A stretch of DNA of 64,000 bases from Capsicum annuum. Its lineage: Eukaryota > Streptophyta > Magnoliopsida > Solanales > Solanaceae. The position numbers were made by a program, and so were the translations under genes. How positions within the stretch are numbered: position 1 is the stretch's first letter; the number at the start of each line of letters is the position of its first letter. This document shows positions 44,313 through 56,198 of this stretch, one piece after another. Under the pieces are notes generated by a model. That model saw only the letters and a list, made by a program, of their open reading frames with translations. It had not been told where the DNA came from and ran no database searches. The DNA lies in NCBI RefSeq assembly GCF_002878395.1, contig NC_061119.1, forward strand, positions 15,100,578 to 15,164,577, given 5' to 3'.

Positions 44313-46930
44313 TGTAAGACCCTATAAAACTTCTAAGATTAAATGAGTCCTTTAAGCTTGTCAAAGGGGTCCCATACTTAGAAAATTCTAGCTAAGTTCT
44401 CAGACTAAGTTTATTTTTGGCCTTCAAAAGTTGGCAATCTCATTTCCCCACCTTAATGTCCTTTAATGGTCCGTATTTTTGTTGATTCGTGATCAGGAAG
44501 TTCAAGAGGTATTTCCGAACAAGTTTTGAATTTTTTGGAACTCATTTAGACCACTTTTGGAGTCCCAAAATAGTGGACCAATGCAATTTTGGAAAGCTAC
44601 ATCACCAATCGTGTTAGTTAATATTGTTGCAGGGACTGCCAGGAACACTACTGAGGCTTGGTGCGATCATAATGCGACGTGTTGGGTATTGCATCGATGC
44701 ATCGACATGCCGCATCGCCAATCGCGTCGATGCCTAGTTTCATTCATTAAATGTCCGTGTTTTTAAAAGCAAAAGGGTCAATTTTCCTCCCCAATATAAG
44801 TCTATTACATGAGATTCAACCCTTATTTTACCTAAGTATTGTTGTTACTCTCAAATACTCTCAAGAACAAGTCTAGGGTTTTTATAGGAGCTTTAAATTC
44901 AAGAGATTCTACCGTTAGTTTTTAAGAATTTCTATCCAAGGTTTGTTAAGTGTTCATTCATGGATTCCTTTCATCCATGAAGCCCAAGAATCCAATTCTA
45001 AATTATGAATTGTGATATCTATGTTGTGGATGATTATGTTCATAAGTTATTGTTGTAGGATTCCGAAGTTGGAATCTTTATGTGTTGTTCATGAAACTAC
45101 GCTAGTATGTGGGTTGAAATTTATGAAATTAAGTTGACTTAGGGAACCATGCGGTATTAATTTGATATCATGCCTAAGAAAGTTATGCATACTAGGTGTT
45201 TGATAAAATCCCTAAGAGAATAATACTTGTGCATTATGACTTAACAGACTCTAAATAATGAATTCATGTTACCATTATGTTCAAAACGACTCCCATGCTA
45301 TTGTTATGCCTTGTAATAGATTAATGAAATGCTCATGACAGTAGGCTTAGGGAATTATGACATGTTTATATGCATTCTTATTCATGTGAAAGCTTGTGGT
45401 ATGCAAATATTTCATGAAAATCCCCAATGATAGGACTATGAATTATTGACCATGGTTATGTGTTCAAGAAGTGTCATGTCTTGTCAGTTTCATGCTATTG
45501 AATCCTGGGGGTACTTGTACCTGGCAACTTGGCTGTGTGCCTAGAGCCAACGTCAGTTTCATGATAAATCTCAATCACGCTATGATTAGTAGTATTCTCA
45601 GTCAGTTTTAAAACTCAGTAGAATTCAGTCAGTTACATAACTCAGGAAAACTCAGTAATCTTAGTCAGTTATCAGATCTCAAAAGTATTCCGTCAGTTAA
45701 CAAAACTCAATGAACTCAATCCAGTTCAGTTTAGTTAATCATGTTCAGTGTCTATTCATTTTGGAGTAGAATGCATCACCGAGTGAGCCCAAGGATGGGA
45801 ACTCACCTATTAGTAGAATGTGTGATTCTTAGGAGCAATCCTTACGCTCCAGAACTATCTAGCTAGCGTAGGTTGAGACATCAAACTTACTAGTTGAGGG
45901 TATATGAGATGGCTTAACCTGTTATATGAGTGTCCCACCGTTATCCTTAGAGTACCTATTAGACAAAGGATTTCTCACAGTTCGTCCTTACCAGTGGAGC
46001 GGTATTGACACCCATCCAATTAGGATTACAGGTTGGACCCCAAATATATTTAGAAAAAAAGGGCATGTTGATCAGATGAATTCTCCTACAGTTTCAGTTA
46101 GAGAATTAGGACTGTCAGATATAGTCACCCAGTCTCAGTAATAGAACTCAGATAGTTCTACAGATTCCAGGACTTTCAAAAACAGTCACTCAGTTCAGTA
46201 CAGAACTCAGCTAGTTCCATCAAAACCTAGATTGTCAGACATAGTCACCCAGTATCAGTTATATCAGTTGTATCAGTTATCAGTAACTTATGTTACCAGT
46301 ATTTAGACTCAGTAGTCAGTAGTACTCACAAATCCAGTTACAGTTACACACTCATGTATGTATTCTCACGATCATGTTATACAGTTAGTTAGCATTGTTC
46401 ATACATATGAAACCTTTGCATTCAGTCTACCTCACTTGCATACTAATACATTCAATCGTACTGACGTATTTGTGCTATGGTATTTTTATACCATAGGTTC
46501 AGAAGCACGAGCTCTATAGCATCAATAGCATTCCTGTTTCAGTAGTCAGAGTCAACAGTGAGTCCTCATCATTCGAGGATGTTATGATTTGATTATTTCA
46601 TATCTATAGTACTTAGTTATTTCAGCAGTTAGAATTAGTTGGGGACATGTCCCATCAACTCCTTTTCAGACAGTTCAGTCAGTTAGAGACTATCAGACTA
46701 GATGTTTACTGATAGCTTATTTTAGTTTTGGGTATTCCTATACCCCATTCAGATATTATTTTATCAGACATGTTGCAATTTTGAACCTTACAGCCTTACG
46801 ACTTATTTTCAGCATTTATACAATATATCACATAATGCTTAGGTACAGATATCAGTCATGGGTTAGCTCGTGGTCCTTCGGGGTCATGGGCACCATGTAG
46901 CATTTCGGGTACTAGATTTGGGGAATTACA
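44313..46930 (+). repeat. 5' LTR of gypsy C (2618 bp)
   Basis: It starts TGTAAGACCC and ends GGGGAATTACA. The middle (45590-46350) is densely packed with CAGT/TCAGTCAGTTA motifs, repeated in the 3' LTR. The open frame at 45926-46141 is part of the LTR. Confidence 0.85.
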
Positions 46931-46932
46931 AA

Positions 46933-46950
46933 CTAGGTATCATAGCCTAA
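46933..46950 (+). other. Mutated primer-binding site of gypsy C
   Basis: CTAGGTATCATAGCCTAA corresponds to CTTGGTATCAGAGCCTAA in gypsy B with two substitutions, which would weaken pairing with the tRNA primer. Confidence 0.65.
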
Positions 46951-47153
46951 GGTTCAATAGTGTCCTAGGAAGTCTGAAAGTCGCATCTAGTAGAATCTTG
47001 TGCATGGGTGTGTTGCGCGCCACATTTATGTACAAGAGGCTATAAGATGTTTTAGGAAAAGTTTCCCTTCTTTCAGTATTCATATCGTGCCAGTGAGCAT
47101 GAGCTCAAGTTTAACTCTCAATCTAATTTGTTTCTCTTTTTCTTCTATAGAAC

Positions 47154-48330
47154 ATGCGTCCCAAGAGAAGAAATGAAAATTAGTCAGCACATCAACCCAT
47201 CGAAGAAGATCCTTCTGCCGAATATGTTTCTCATGCAGAGTTTAGAGCTACATTCACTACTCTTGCTAACTCAGTTACTGCCCAGAATGAACGACCAACT
47301 GTCATTTTGGCCAACTTAGTGGCTAATTTAGCTGCAACTAGGATTCAGGACTTCACCCGAATGAATCCACCATCCTTTTTCGGGACTAAGTCATATGAGG
47401 ACCCTCAGGAATTCCTTGATCAGGCTCAGAAGGTTACAAATATCATAGGGGGTGTCAGCTATTGAGAGTGCTGAGCTAGCTGCATATTAGTTGTATTATA
47501 TGGCTCACACATGGTTCAAATAGTGTAAAGTAGAGAGGGCTGGTAATGCAGGGCCTATAGAGTGGGAGGAGTTTTCCATTGCTTTTCTTGATAGATTCTT
47601 TCCCCTGGAGCTGAGGAAAGCTAAGGTGCTAGAATCTATCAACCTCAGGTAGGGCAGCATGATAGTGAAACAGTATTCTCTTAAGTTTACTCAACTAGCT
47701 TGAAACACACCTCATGTAGTGGCAGATAATAGGGCTAAGATGAGTAAGTTTGTTTTTGGGGTGAATGATAGTGTGGTCAATGAGTGTAGATCTGCAATGT
47801 TGATTAGTGAGATGGACATAGCCAGGCTTATGATCCATGCTCAACAGATAGAAGAGCAGAAGATTAAGATGAGAGAAAAGAAGAAAAAGAGAGCAAGGAC
47901 ATGCAGTTTCAACTTTGCTCAGCCTAAGTCAGAGGGTGAAAGTCATTCTCAGTTCCACCCAAATTTATCCATTCTATCTCTTTTCTCAGCCAGTGCTGCA
48001 GTGCTGAAATTAAGAGACGACAATAGAGATAGGGTGCCAGGCTCTAAGTCTTAGGGTAGTGTTAGCAGTTCTCGAACCTATCCTCTTTGTTAGATATGTG
48101 GCAAGCACCATCAGGGTACTTGCAGAGCTGGAAGTGATGTTTGCTTCGGATGTGGCAAGCCAAGCCACAGAGTCAGAGATTGTCCTCAGCCAGGTGCTCA
48201 GAGTCAGCATAAACGTTTCTCAGTTCAGTCCAATCGCCCAAATCAGTAGGGTGCCACTTCCAGTGCTACTAGTGGGCAATGACCAAATAGACTCTACGCT
48301 CTTCAGTCCCGACAGTATCAAAAATTTTTT
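47154..48330 (+). pseudogene. Gypsy C gag remnant
   Basis: It starts at ATGCGTCCCAAGAG. It reads through FTRMNPPSFFGTKSYEDPQE and EFSIAFLDRFFPLELRKAK (retrotransposon gag core), then KFVFGVNDSVVNECRSAML and a lysine-rich stretch. The zinc knuckle region encodes ICGKHHQGTC and then CFGCGKPSHRVRDC, an intact CCHC box, although in a different frame from the gag core. Stops occur near 47188, 47464, 47650 and 47701, with further breaks near 48053. Confidence 0.75.
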
Positions 48331-48696
48331 CTTGATGTGGTTACTGGCACGTTACATTTCTTTCATGTTCATGTTTACGCTTTGCTAGATCCAGGAGCTT
48401 CTTTCTCTTTTGTTACTTCTTATATAACAGTTGATTTCAAAGTCAGTCCCAAGATTCTAGTGGAGCACTTCTCAGTCTCCACCCCAGTGGGTAAAACAAT
48501 CATAGCCCGTCGGGTATACAAGAACTGTCCGGTTATGGTATCTCAAAAAGTCACTTCAGCAGACTTAGTAAAATTAGAGATGACTGATTTTAATGTCATT
48601 CTCAGCATGGATTGGCTTCATTCTTGCAATGCCACAATCGACAGCAAAAATAGAATTGTCCAGTTTAAATTTTCGAATAAACCTGTCCTAGAGTAG
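48331..48696 (+). pseudogene. Gypsy C protease remnant
   Basis: LLDPGASFSFVTSYI carries the D-x-G-A active-site motif of gypsy aspartic proteases. It is followed by STPVGKTIIARRVYKNCPV and DFNVILSMDWLHSCNATID (normally LGMDWL). The frame closes with a stop just after KPVLE. This is the best-preserved domain of the element but has no continuous connection to RT. Confidence 0.75.
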
Positions 48697-50390
48697 AGAG
48701 GTTGTACTTTAATTTTCAGAGGTCAACTTGTTTTCTACCTTCGGGAATAAAAAATAATATCTAAGGGATGTGTCTATCATCTTGTTAGATTTAAGGAATC
48801 TAGTTTCGAAACTCCTAGTTTTGAATCAGTCCCAGTAGTGAATAAATATTCAGATGTCTTTCTCGAAGATCTTTTAGGAATTCCTCCCGAAAGGAAAATA
48901 GACTTCGGTATTGATCTTCTTCCAGATACTCAACCTATATCTATTCCGCCATATAGAATGGAACCAACAGAACTCAGAGAATTAAAAGAACAGTTGAAGG
49001 ATCTCCTAGATAAGGGATTCATCAGACCCAGTGTGTCTCTATGGGGTGCACCAATCTTATTCGTATGAAAAAAAGATGGTTTTCTCAGAATGTGCATTGA
49101 TTACTGTCAACTCAATAAAGTCACGGTCAAGAACAATTATCCACTTCCCAGAATCGATGACTTGTTTGACCAACTTCAGGGTGCTAGCTATTTCTCAAAG
49201 ATAAACCTCAAATCAGGCTATCATCAGCTTAGAGTCAGAGAATGTGACATTCTAAAAATAGCGTTCTGTACTTGGTATGGTCACCTCAAATTCTTAGTTA
49301 TGTCCTTTGGTCTTACCAATGCCCCAGCAACTTTCATGGACTTTATGAATCGTGTGTTCAAGCAATACTTGGACATGTTCCTTATAGTCTTCATAGATGA
49401 CATGCTTGTTTACTCCCACATTGAGCATGATCATGCAGACCATCTTAGAATAGTATTTTAGACTCTCAAAAATCATCAGTTGTTCACCAAATTCGGTAAG
49501 TGTGAATTTTGGCTAAGGACAGTAGTATACCTTGGTTATATCATTTTTGGTGATGGCATTAGAGTTAGTTCTCAAAAGACCAAAGCAGTAAAAACCTGGC
49601 CTGGCCCTGTATCTCTATCAGATATCAGGATCTTCTTGGGTTTGCCTGGCTATTATAGGCAATTTTTTGAGGAATTTTCTTCTATTTCATCCCCAATGTC
49701 TAGATTGACTCAGAAAAAAGTTATGTTTTAGTGGTCAGATCCTTGCGAGAAGAGTTTTAGTGGTCAGCTCCAGTTTTGGCTCTTCCAGAAGGTACAGATA
49801 GGTTCGTATTATACTGTGATGCATCAAGAGTAGGATTGGTTTATGTCCTCATGCAACATGGTAAGGTTATATCCTACGCCTCCAGACAGCTTAAACCTCA
49901 TAAGAAGAATTATCTTACTCATGATCTTGAGTTAATAACCGTAGTTTTTGCCTTACATATTTGGAGGCATTACTTGTATGGTGTTCACGTAGATGTGCTT
50001 ACAGATCATAAAAGTCTTTAGTATGTCTTTTCTCATAAAGATCTTAATCTCTATTAGAGAAGGTGGTTAGAGCTCCTGAAAGATTATGACATGAAGTCCT
50101 TTATCATCTAGGAAAAGCCAAAGTAGTGGCCGACGCCCTCAGCAGAATGTCTATGGGTATTGTTGCTCATGTTAAGGATAGTAAGAAGAAGTTAGCTCAG
50201 GAAATCCATCAGCTTGCCAGACTAGGCGTCCGCCTAGTCGATTCAGCAGAAGGTAGTATATGGGTTCAAAATAATTCAGAATCATCTTTAGTTTTTGAGG
50301 TGAAAGGAAAAAAAGATAGAGATCCCAGTCTAATTAGGTTGAAAGAATCAGTCAAAGATCAGAAAGTAGAGGTTTTCTCCTAAGGGGGAG
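48697..50390 (+). pseudogene. Gypsy C reverse transcriptase and RNase H remnant
   Basis: RT reads [20 protein letters not shown], a stop, [50 protein letters not shown] and [10 protein letters not shown]. The motif A aspartate (KID) is asparagine (KIN), which would abolish catalysis, while motif C IDD is intact. Between CEKSF and the RNase H domain about 30 bases are deleted, shifting the frame (near 49745-49765). RNase H continues with [32 protein letters not shown] and [11 protein letters not shown]. Further stops near 49066, 49459, 49728 and 50019. Confidence 0.85.
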
Positions 50391-51720
50391 ATGGTATTTT
50401 GCGTTGTCAGGGTTATCTTTGTGTGCTAGGTGTAGATGACTTGAGGCAGCAAATTCTCGCAGAAGCGCATGGTGAGCTCTACTCTATTCATCCAAGGGCC
50501 ACTAAGATGTACCGCTACTTGTGGAAGATCTATTAGTGGAGTGGGATAAAGAGAGATATTGCTAAGTTTATGGCTAAGTGCTCTACATATCAGCAGGTTA
50601 AGATAGAGCATCAGAAGCCTAGTGGGTCTATGGAGGAGTTCAGTATTCCTACTTAGAAGTGGGAAGAAGTGAACATGGACTTCGTGATGGGTTTTCCCCG
50701 TACTCGATGCCAGAATGATTTAGTTTGGGCCATTGTAGACAGGATATCCAAATCAGCTCATTTCCTTCCAGTCCATACCTCTTTTTCAGTCGAGGATTAC
50801 GCCAAACTCTATATCAGGGAGTTGGTCAGATTATACGGTGTTCCATTATCCATTATTTTAAATAGAGGTACCCAGTTCACCTCTCTCTTCTGGAAAGCAT
50901 TCCAAAAGAGTCTTCGTACCCAAGTTGATCTTAGTACAACCTTTTATCCCCAGATAGATGGTCAAGCAAAAAGGACCATTCAGACTTTAAAAGATAGGAT
51001 GTGAGCATGTGCAATTGATTTTAAGGGTAGTTGAGATGATCACTTGCCTTTGATTGAGTTTGCATACAACAACAACTATCATTCCAGCATTCGAATGCCT
51101 CCATTTGAAGCTCTTTATTATAGGAGATGCAGATCTCCAATCGGTTGGTTCAAAGTTAGTGAGGCCTCAGTTATAGAGCCTAACTTAGTATTCGATGCCT
51201 TAGAAAAAGTCCAGTTGATTAGAGAAAGACTCAGGGCTGCTCAGAGCTGACAAAAGTCTTATGCAGATGTACACAGAAATGATCTCAAGTTCAAAATTAA
51301 TGACTATGTTTACCTAAAGATCTTTCCCATAAAGGGAGTGAAGAGATTCAACAAGAAAGAAAAGCTCAGTCCCCGATATATCGGTCCCTTTAAAATTCTC
51401 AGCAGTTTTGGAAAGGTAGCTTATGAGCTCTAATTGCCTTCATATCTAACCTCAGTTCATCTAGTGTTCTATGTCTCTTTGATCAAGAAGTGTATAGGTG
51501 ACCTATCAGTTATATTCCCTATAGAGGGCATTGCTGTTCAGAAAAACCTCTCTTATGAAGAGATTCCAGTCAAAATTCTTGACTATCAGACTCGTAGATT
51601 GAGGAAAAAAAAGTCCCTCTAGTCAAAGTTCTTTGGTGGAATCAGTCCATTGAGGGAGATACTTGGGAAGCAGAAGAAGATATGTAGACCAAGTATCCTC
51701 ACCTCTTTTCCGCTAACTCA
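50391..51720 (+). pseudogene. Gypsy C integrase remnant with C-terminal tail
   Basis: The catalytic core reads MDFVMGFPRTRCQNDLVWAI (first Asp kept), then ILNRGTQFTS, where the second Asp is Asn, and GQAKRTIQTLKDRM, where the catalytic Glu is Lys. It continues with FAYNNNYHSSIRMPPFEALY, YRRCRSPIGWF and KLSPRYIGPFKILSSFGKVA, then the C-terminal tail LSYEEIPVKILDYQTR. Stops occur near 50655, 51002, 51032, 51248 and 51431. Two of the three catalytic acids are lost, so it could not integrate DNA even if translated. Confidence 0.85.
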
Positions 51721-52056
51721 GACTCAACCTAAGGTAATAGTTTTCCTTAAGCTTGCTCAGTTATCATGTTTAGTTTCATTACTAACTTGGTATTCAGTTT
51801 CATGCTCAAAATTCTATTATAAACTTGGTATCAAATGCCATTGCATATTCAGTCATATGTTCATGCATCATGTCAGTCACATATTCATCCATCAGATATG
51901 CATATTTAGTATGATATATTCAGTTTATCAGTCATGTCAGTCATGTCAGTCATGAAATCATATTTCAGTTATTCTTGTCCTATAGATACTTCAATTTGTA
52001 TTTTCCCCATCTCAGTCAGTCTCATTCGAGGACGAATATTCTCAAGGGGAACATAT
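51721..52056 (+). other. Gypsy C 3' untranslated region and purine tract
   Basis: AT-rich, with repeated CAGTCATGTCAGTCATG near 51930-51950. The purine tract CTCAAGGGGAAC lies at 52041-52052, just before the 3' LTR. Confidence 0.65.
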
Positions 52057-54594
52057 TCTAAGACCCCGCAAAATTTCTAAGCTTAAATCGGTCCTTTAAG
52101 CTTGTCAAGAGGGTCCCATACTTAGAAAATTCTAGCTAAGTTCTCAGACTTAGTTTATTTTTGGCCTTCTAAAATTGGGAATCTCATTTTGCCACCTTAA
52201 TGTCCTATAAAGGTCTGTATTTTTGTTGATTCATGATCAAGAAGGTCAAGAGGTCTTCCCGAACGAGTTTTATATTTTTCAGAACTCGTTTAGACCAGTT
52301 CAGAGTCTCAAAATAGACCACGTTTAGACCACGTTCAGAGTCCCAAAATAGTGTTGTATCGCCAATCGCGTTGGTTAACATTGTTGCAGGGACTGCCAGA
52401 AAAACTACTGAGGCTTGGCGCGATCATGGCGCGATGCGTCGGGTATAGCATTGATGCATCAATGCGCCGCGTCGCCAATTGCGTCGACGCGCAGTTTTAG
52501 TCATTAAATGTTCTTGTTTTTAAGGGCAAAAGGGTCAATTTCCCACCCCTATATAAGCCTATAACACAAGATTTAACCCTTATTTCACCAAGATATTGTT
52601 GTTACTCTCAAATAATCTCAAGAACAAGTCTAGGGTTTTCATAGGAGCTTCAAAGTCAAGAGATTCTTCCGTTAGTTTTCAAGAATTTCCATCCAAGGTA
52701 TGTCAAGTGTTCATTCATGGATTCCTTTCATCCATGAAGCCCAAGAATCTAATTTTAAATTATGAATTGTGATGTTTATGTTGTGGATTGATTATGTTCA
52801 TGTAGTTGTTATTGTAGGATTCCAAAGTTGGAATCTTTATGTGTTGTTCATGAAACTACGATAGTATGTGGGTTGAAATTTACGAAATTGAGTTGAATTA
52901 GGGAATCATGTGGTATTAATTTGATATCATGCCTATGCCCTAAGTTATGCATACTAGGTGTTTGATGAAATGCCTAAGAGAATAATACTTATGCATTATA
53001 ACTCAACAGAACCTAAATGATGAATTCATGTTACCATTATGATCAAAATAACTGCATGCTATTGTTATGCCTTGTAATAGATTGATGAAATGCTCATGAG
53101 ATTAGGCTTAGGGAATTATGACATGTTTATTGCATTCTTATTCATGTGAAAGCTAGTGGTATGCAAATACTTCATGAAAATCCCCAATGATAGTACTATG
53201 AATTATTGACCATGGTTATGTGTTCAAGAAGTGTCATGTCTTGTCAGTTTCATGCTATCAGTCCTGGGGGTACTTGTACCTGACAACTTAGCTGTGTGCC
53301 TAGAGCCAGCTTCGAATTCATGATATATCTCAGTCATGCCATGATTAGTAGTATTCTCAATCAGTTTCAGAACTCAGTAGAATTCAGTCAGTTACAAGAC
53401 TAAGAAAAACTCAGTAATCTTAGTAATTTCAATCATTTATCAGATCTCAATAGTATTCCATTAGTTAACGAAACTCAATGAACTCAGTCCAGTTCAGTTC
53501 AGTTAATTATGTTCAGTGTCTATTCAGATGGGAGTAGGATTCAGTACCGAGTGAGCCCAAGGATGAGAACTCACCTATTAGTAGAGGGTGTGATTCTTAG
53601 AAGTAATCCTTACGCTCCAGAACTACGTAGCCAGCGTAGGTTTAGACATCAAACCTACTAGTTGAGGGTAGATGAGGTGGCTTAACCTGTTATATGAGGG
53701 TCCTACCGTTCTACTTAGAGTACTTGTTAGATGAGGGATTTCTCACAATTTGTCCTTACCAGTAGCGCAGTATTGATACCCTTTCAACTGGGGTTACAGG
53801 TTGGACCCCAAATCTATTTAGAAAAAGAAAGTCATGTTGGTTATATGAATTCTCCCATAGTTTCAGTTACAAAATTAGGACTGTCAAATACAGTCACCCA
53901 GTTCCAGTAATAGAACTCAAATAGTTCTATTGAACCCAGGACTGTCAGATACGGTCACTCAGCTCAGTACGGAACTCAGTTAGTTCCATCAGAACCTAAA
54001 CTATCAGACACAGTCGCCCAGTATCAGTTATATCAGTTATATCAATTATCAGTAACTCATGTTACCAATATTCAGACTCAATAGTCAGTAGTACTCACGA
54101 ATCCAGTTACAGTTACACACTCATGTATGTATTCTCACGATCATGTTATAAAACCAGTTAGCATTGTTTATGCATATGAACCCTCTTCATTCAACCTACC
54201 TCACTTACATACTAGTACATCTAATCGTTCTGACGCATTTGCTCTATGGTTTTTTATACCATAGGTTCAGAAGCACGAGCTCCAAAGCATCAGTAGCATT
54301 CCAGTTTTAGTATTCAGATTCAGTAGTGAGTCCTCATCATTTGAGGATGTTATGATTTGATTATTTCATATCTATAGTACTTTGTTATTTTAGCAGTTGG
54401 AGTTAGTTGGGGACATGTCCCATCAACTCCTTATTCAGATAGTTCAGTCAGTTAGAGGCTTTTAGACTAGATGTTTACAAATAGTTTATTTTAGTTTTGG
54501 GATTCCTATATGCCGTTCAGATATTGTTTTATCAGACATGTTGTAGTTTGAACCTTACGGCCTTACAACTTATTTTCCGCATTTATACAGTATA
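52057..54594 (+). repeat. 3' LTR of gypsy C, 3' truncated
   Basis: It begins TCTAAGACCCC (TG changed to TC) and follows the 5' LTR to about TTTATACAGTATA. The equivalent point in the 5' LTR is near 46825, so the last 105 or so bases are missing. The rest of the length difference is internal indels. Confidence 0.8.
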
Positions 54595-55295
54595 ACTAAG
54601 ATCTTATCAGGGGCTGCTTGTTCTTTGATTCCATCAATTTTTATTTCATAGGTCCTTAAGTTTCCTACAAGTTCATCCAGGGTCAACCCTTCAACCTCTT
54701 TATTTGTCTCCCTGATTGCAGTCACCTTAACATTCCATTTTGATTTAGGTAACACCCTCAGTACCTTTTCAACTTGTTCTTCCTCCGAAATTACTTTTCC
54801 TAACGAAGTTAACTCATTTGTTAAAGTGGTAAGCCTCGTCATCATCTCATGAAGTGTTTCATTTTTCTTTATTTTGAATGCCTCATATTCAGTAAATAGG
54901 AGAGCAATTCTGAATTTTCTTACTTGGGAAGTACCTTCATGAGCATTTACCAGTGCCTTCCAAATTTGCTAACCCGTAGTACAGGTGGATATCCTGTTAT
55001 ATTTAGTTGGTCCTAGACCACACACCAAGATGTTTTTGTCCTTCGCATTTTTGTTTAAAGCCAACAGGTCATTAGGAGTAAATTCACTCCTTACTTTCTT
55101 GACTTGTACTCCATTAACAGTCTTCATTGGAAAAGTGGGACCATCAGTAATCCTGTCCCATAATTCATAGTCTTCACCTTGAATGAACATCTCCATCCTT
55201 GCTTTCCACCAGATAAAATGAGAACCATCAAAGAGTGGAGGTCTAGTGGTTGACTGACCCTCACTGTGACCAGTAGGAGGTGCGGAATTCATCAT
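54595..55295 (-). pseudogene. Ty1/copia gag-type polyprotein, N-terminal part
   Basis: Read on the minus strand from the ATG at 55295: MMNSAPPTGHSEGQSTTRPP, then LFDGSHFIWWKARMEMFIQ, the DUF4219/UBN2-type start of copia gag proteins. It continues through LLALNKNAKDKNILVCGL, one in-frame stop at 54969-54971, QIWKALVNAHEGTSQVRKFR, MTRLTTLTNELTSLGKVISE and VLRVLPKSKWNVKVTAI. Apart from that stop the frame is open for about 233 codons. It ends at the junction with the gypsy C LTR, so the zinc knuckle, protease, integrase and RT are absent. In copia elements this protein forms the RNA-packaging particle. Confidence 0.8.
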
Positions 55296-55337
55296 GTTGA
55301 TCCTTTTCTTAGGTGCTAGCCTTATTTAAGACAACCT

Positions 55338-55350
55338 TTCTCTGATACCA
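55338..55350 (-). other. Primer-binding site of the copia fragment
   Basis: On the minus strand TGGTATCAGAGAA follows the LTR end by two bases, the methionine-tRNA-type site. Confidence 0.75.
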
Positions 55351-55352
55351 CT

Positions 55353-56198
55353 TGTTAGAGTATGCGTCCTACTAATTTCCTATCTGTGGAACAAGTAAAC
55401 GTGGTTTACAGAAGTAAACTGAACACAATGTTTTTACTTGAAAAACACCCAACTCAAGAAAGGTGTAAAAAACCACGACTTGTACCTCTACAGGATTTAA
55501 CCCAACTTCACTAAAATACTTGAGCCTCAACAATCAACAAAATTACAAGACTTCTTGTAACCTAGGAATTAAAACTTCTAACTCCTATTACTACAAAAAC
55601 ACTAATCCTCCCAAGATAAGTGTTCCCAAGTCTTCGAGTTCCCAAACTTGAAGACGACAACTCCTAACTCCATTTATAGATTACTGAGACTAGAATCAAT
55701 GATTCATCACAATACCAGAACCTAACTACTACACAACTTATGAGCTGTTAAGTAAGAGGCTTGGTTCTTCTTCAAGTTGTATGCTGATTGTTGATTGACT
55801 TTTTTAGTATGTGCGTGAGTACTGGCTTTGAGTCATGTTTGCTGTATTTAAGCCAGCCTGTGATAGAGTCCTTTTTGATGTTCAATTCTTTCTTCAGTAG
55901 AACTCTATTAGTTAATTCTTTTCCCTTTTGCTGCCGCCTCACCTCTCCTAGTTTTGATAGGATTCTTTTAATTCAAATCCTCTTCTTACTGAACTCCTTG
56001 ATCAACTTGACTTCTTCAAGACTTCTAGTCTGATCTAACTCGGCTTCTGATGTAATCAATGTTATCTAAGTTTGTCTTGAACACATAATCATATCATTCA
56101 AACTCCTGTGACAGCTAGACTATTTCACCTTAAATTGATCAGCTTCTTCAACGTGTTTCATTCACATATCTATCATCAAAACTCCTCATGCCCTAACA
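55353..56198 (-). repeat. 5' LTR of the copia fragment (846 bp)
   Basis: On the plus strand it starts TGTTAGAG and ends CCCTAACA, giving the short inverted ends TGTTAG/CTAACA. The primer site and gag follow on the minus strand. There is no second LTR in the window, so the 3' part was lost. The flanking sequence beyond 56198 is the old DUF7086-flank copy, which marks the insertion site. Confidence 0.8.

Larger units (their letters stand above)
44313..54594 (+). mobile_element. Gypsy C: near-complete but dead Ty3/gypsy chromovirus-type element
   Basis: 5' LTR 44313-46930, a mutated primer site, gag, protease, RT, RNase H, integrase, a purine tract (CAAGGGGAA) and 3' LTR 52057-54594, which lacks roughly its last 330 bases. 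Domain order and wording are the same as in gypsy A and B. The 3' end joins directly to a copia fragment in opposite orientation. Catalytic residues are changed in both RT and integrase in addition to stop codons. Confidence 0.9.
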
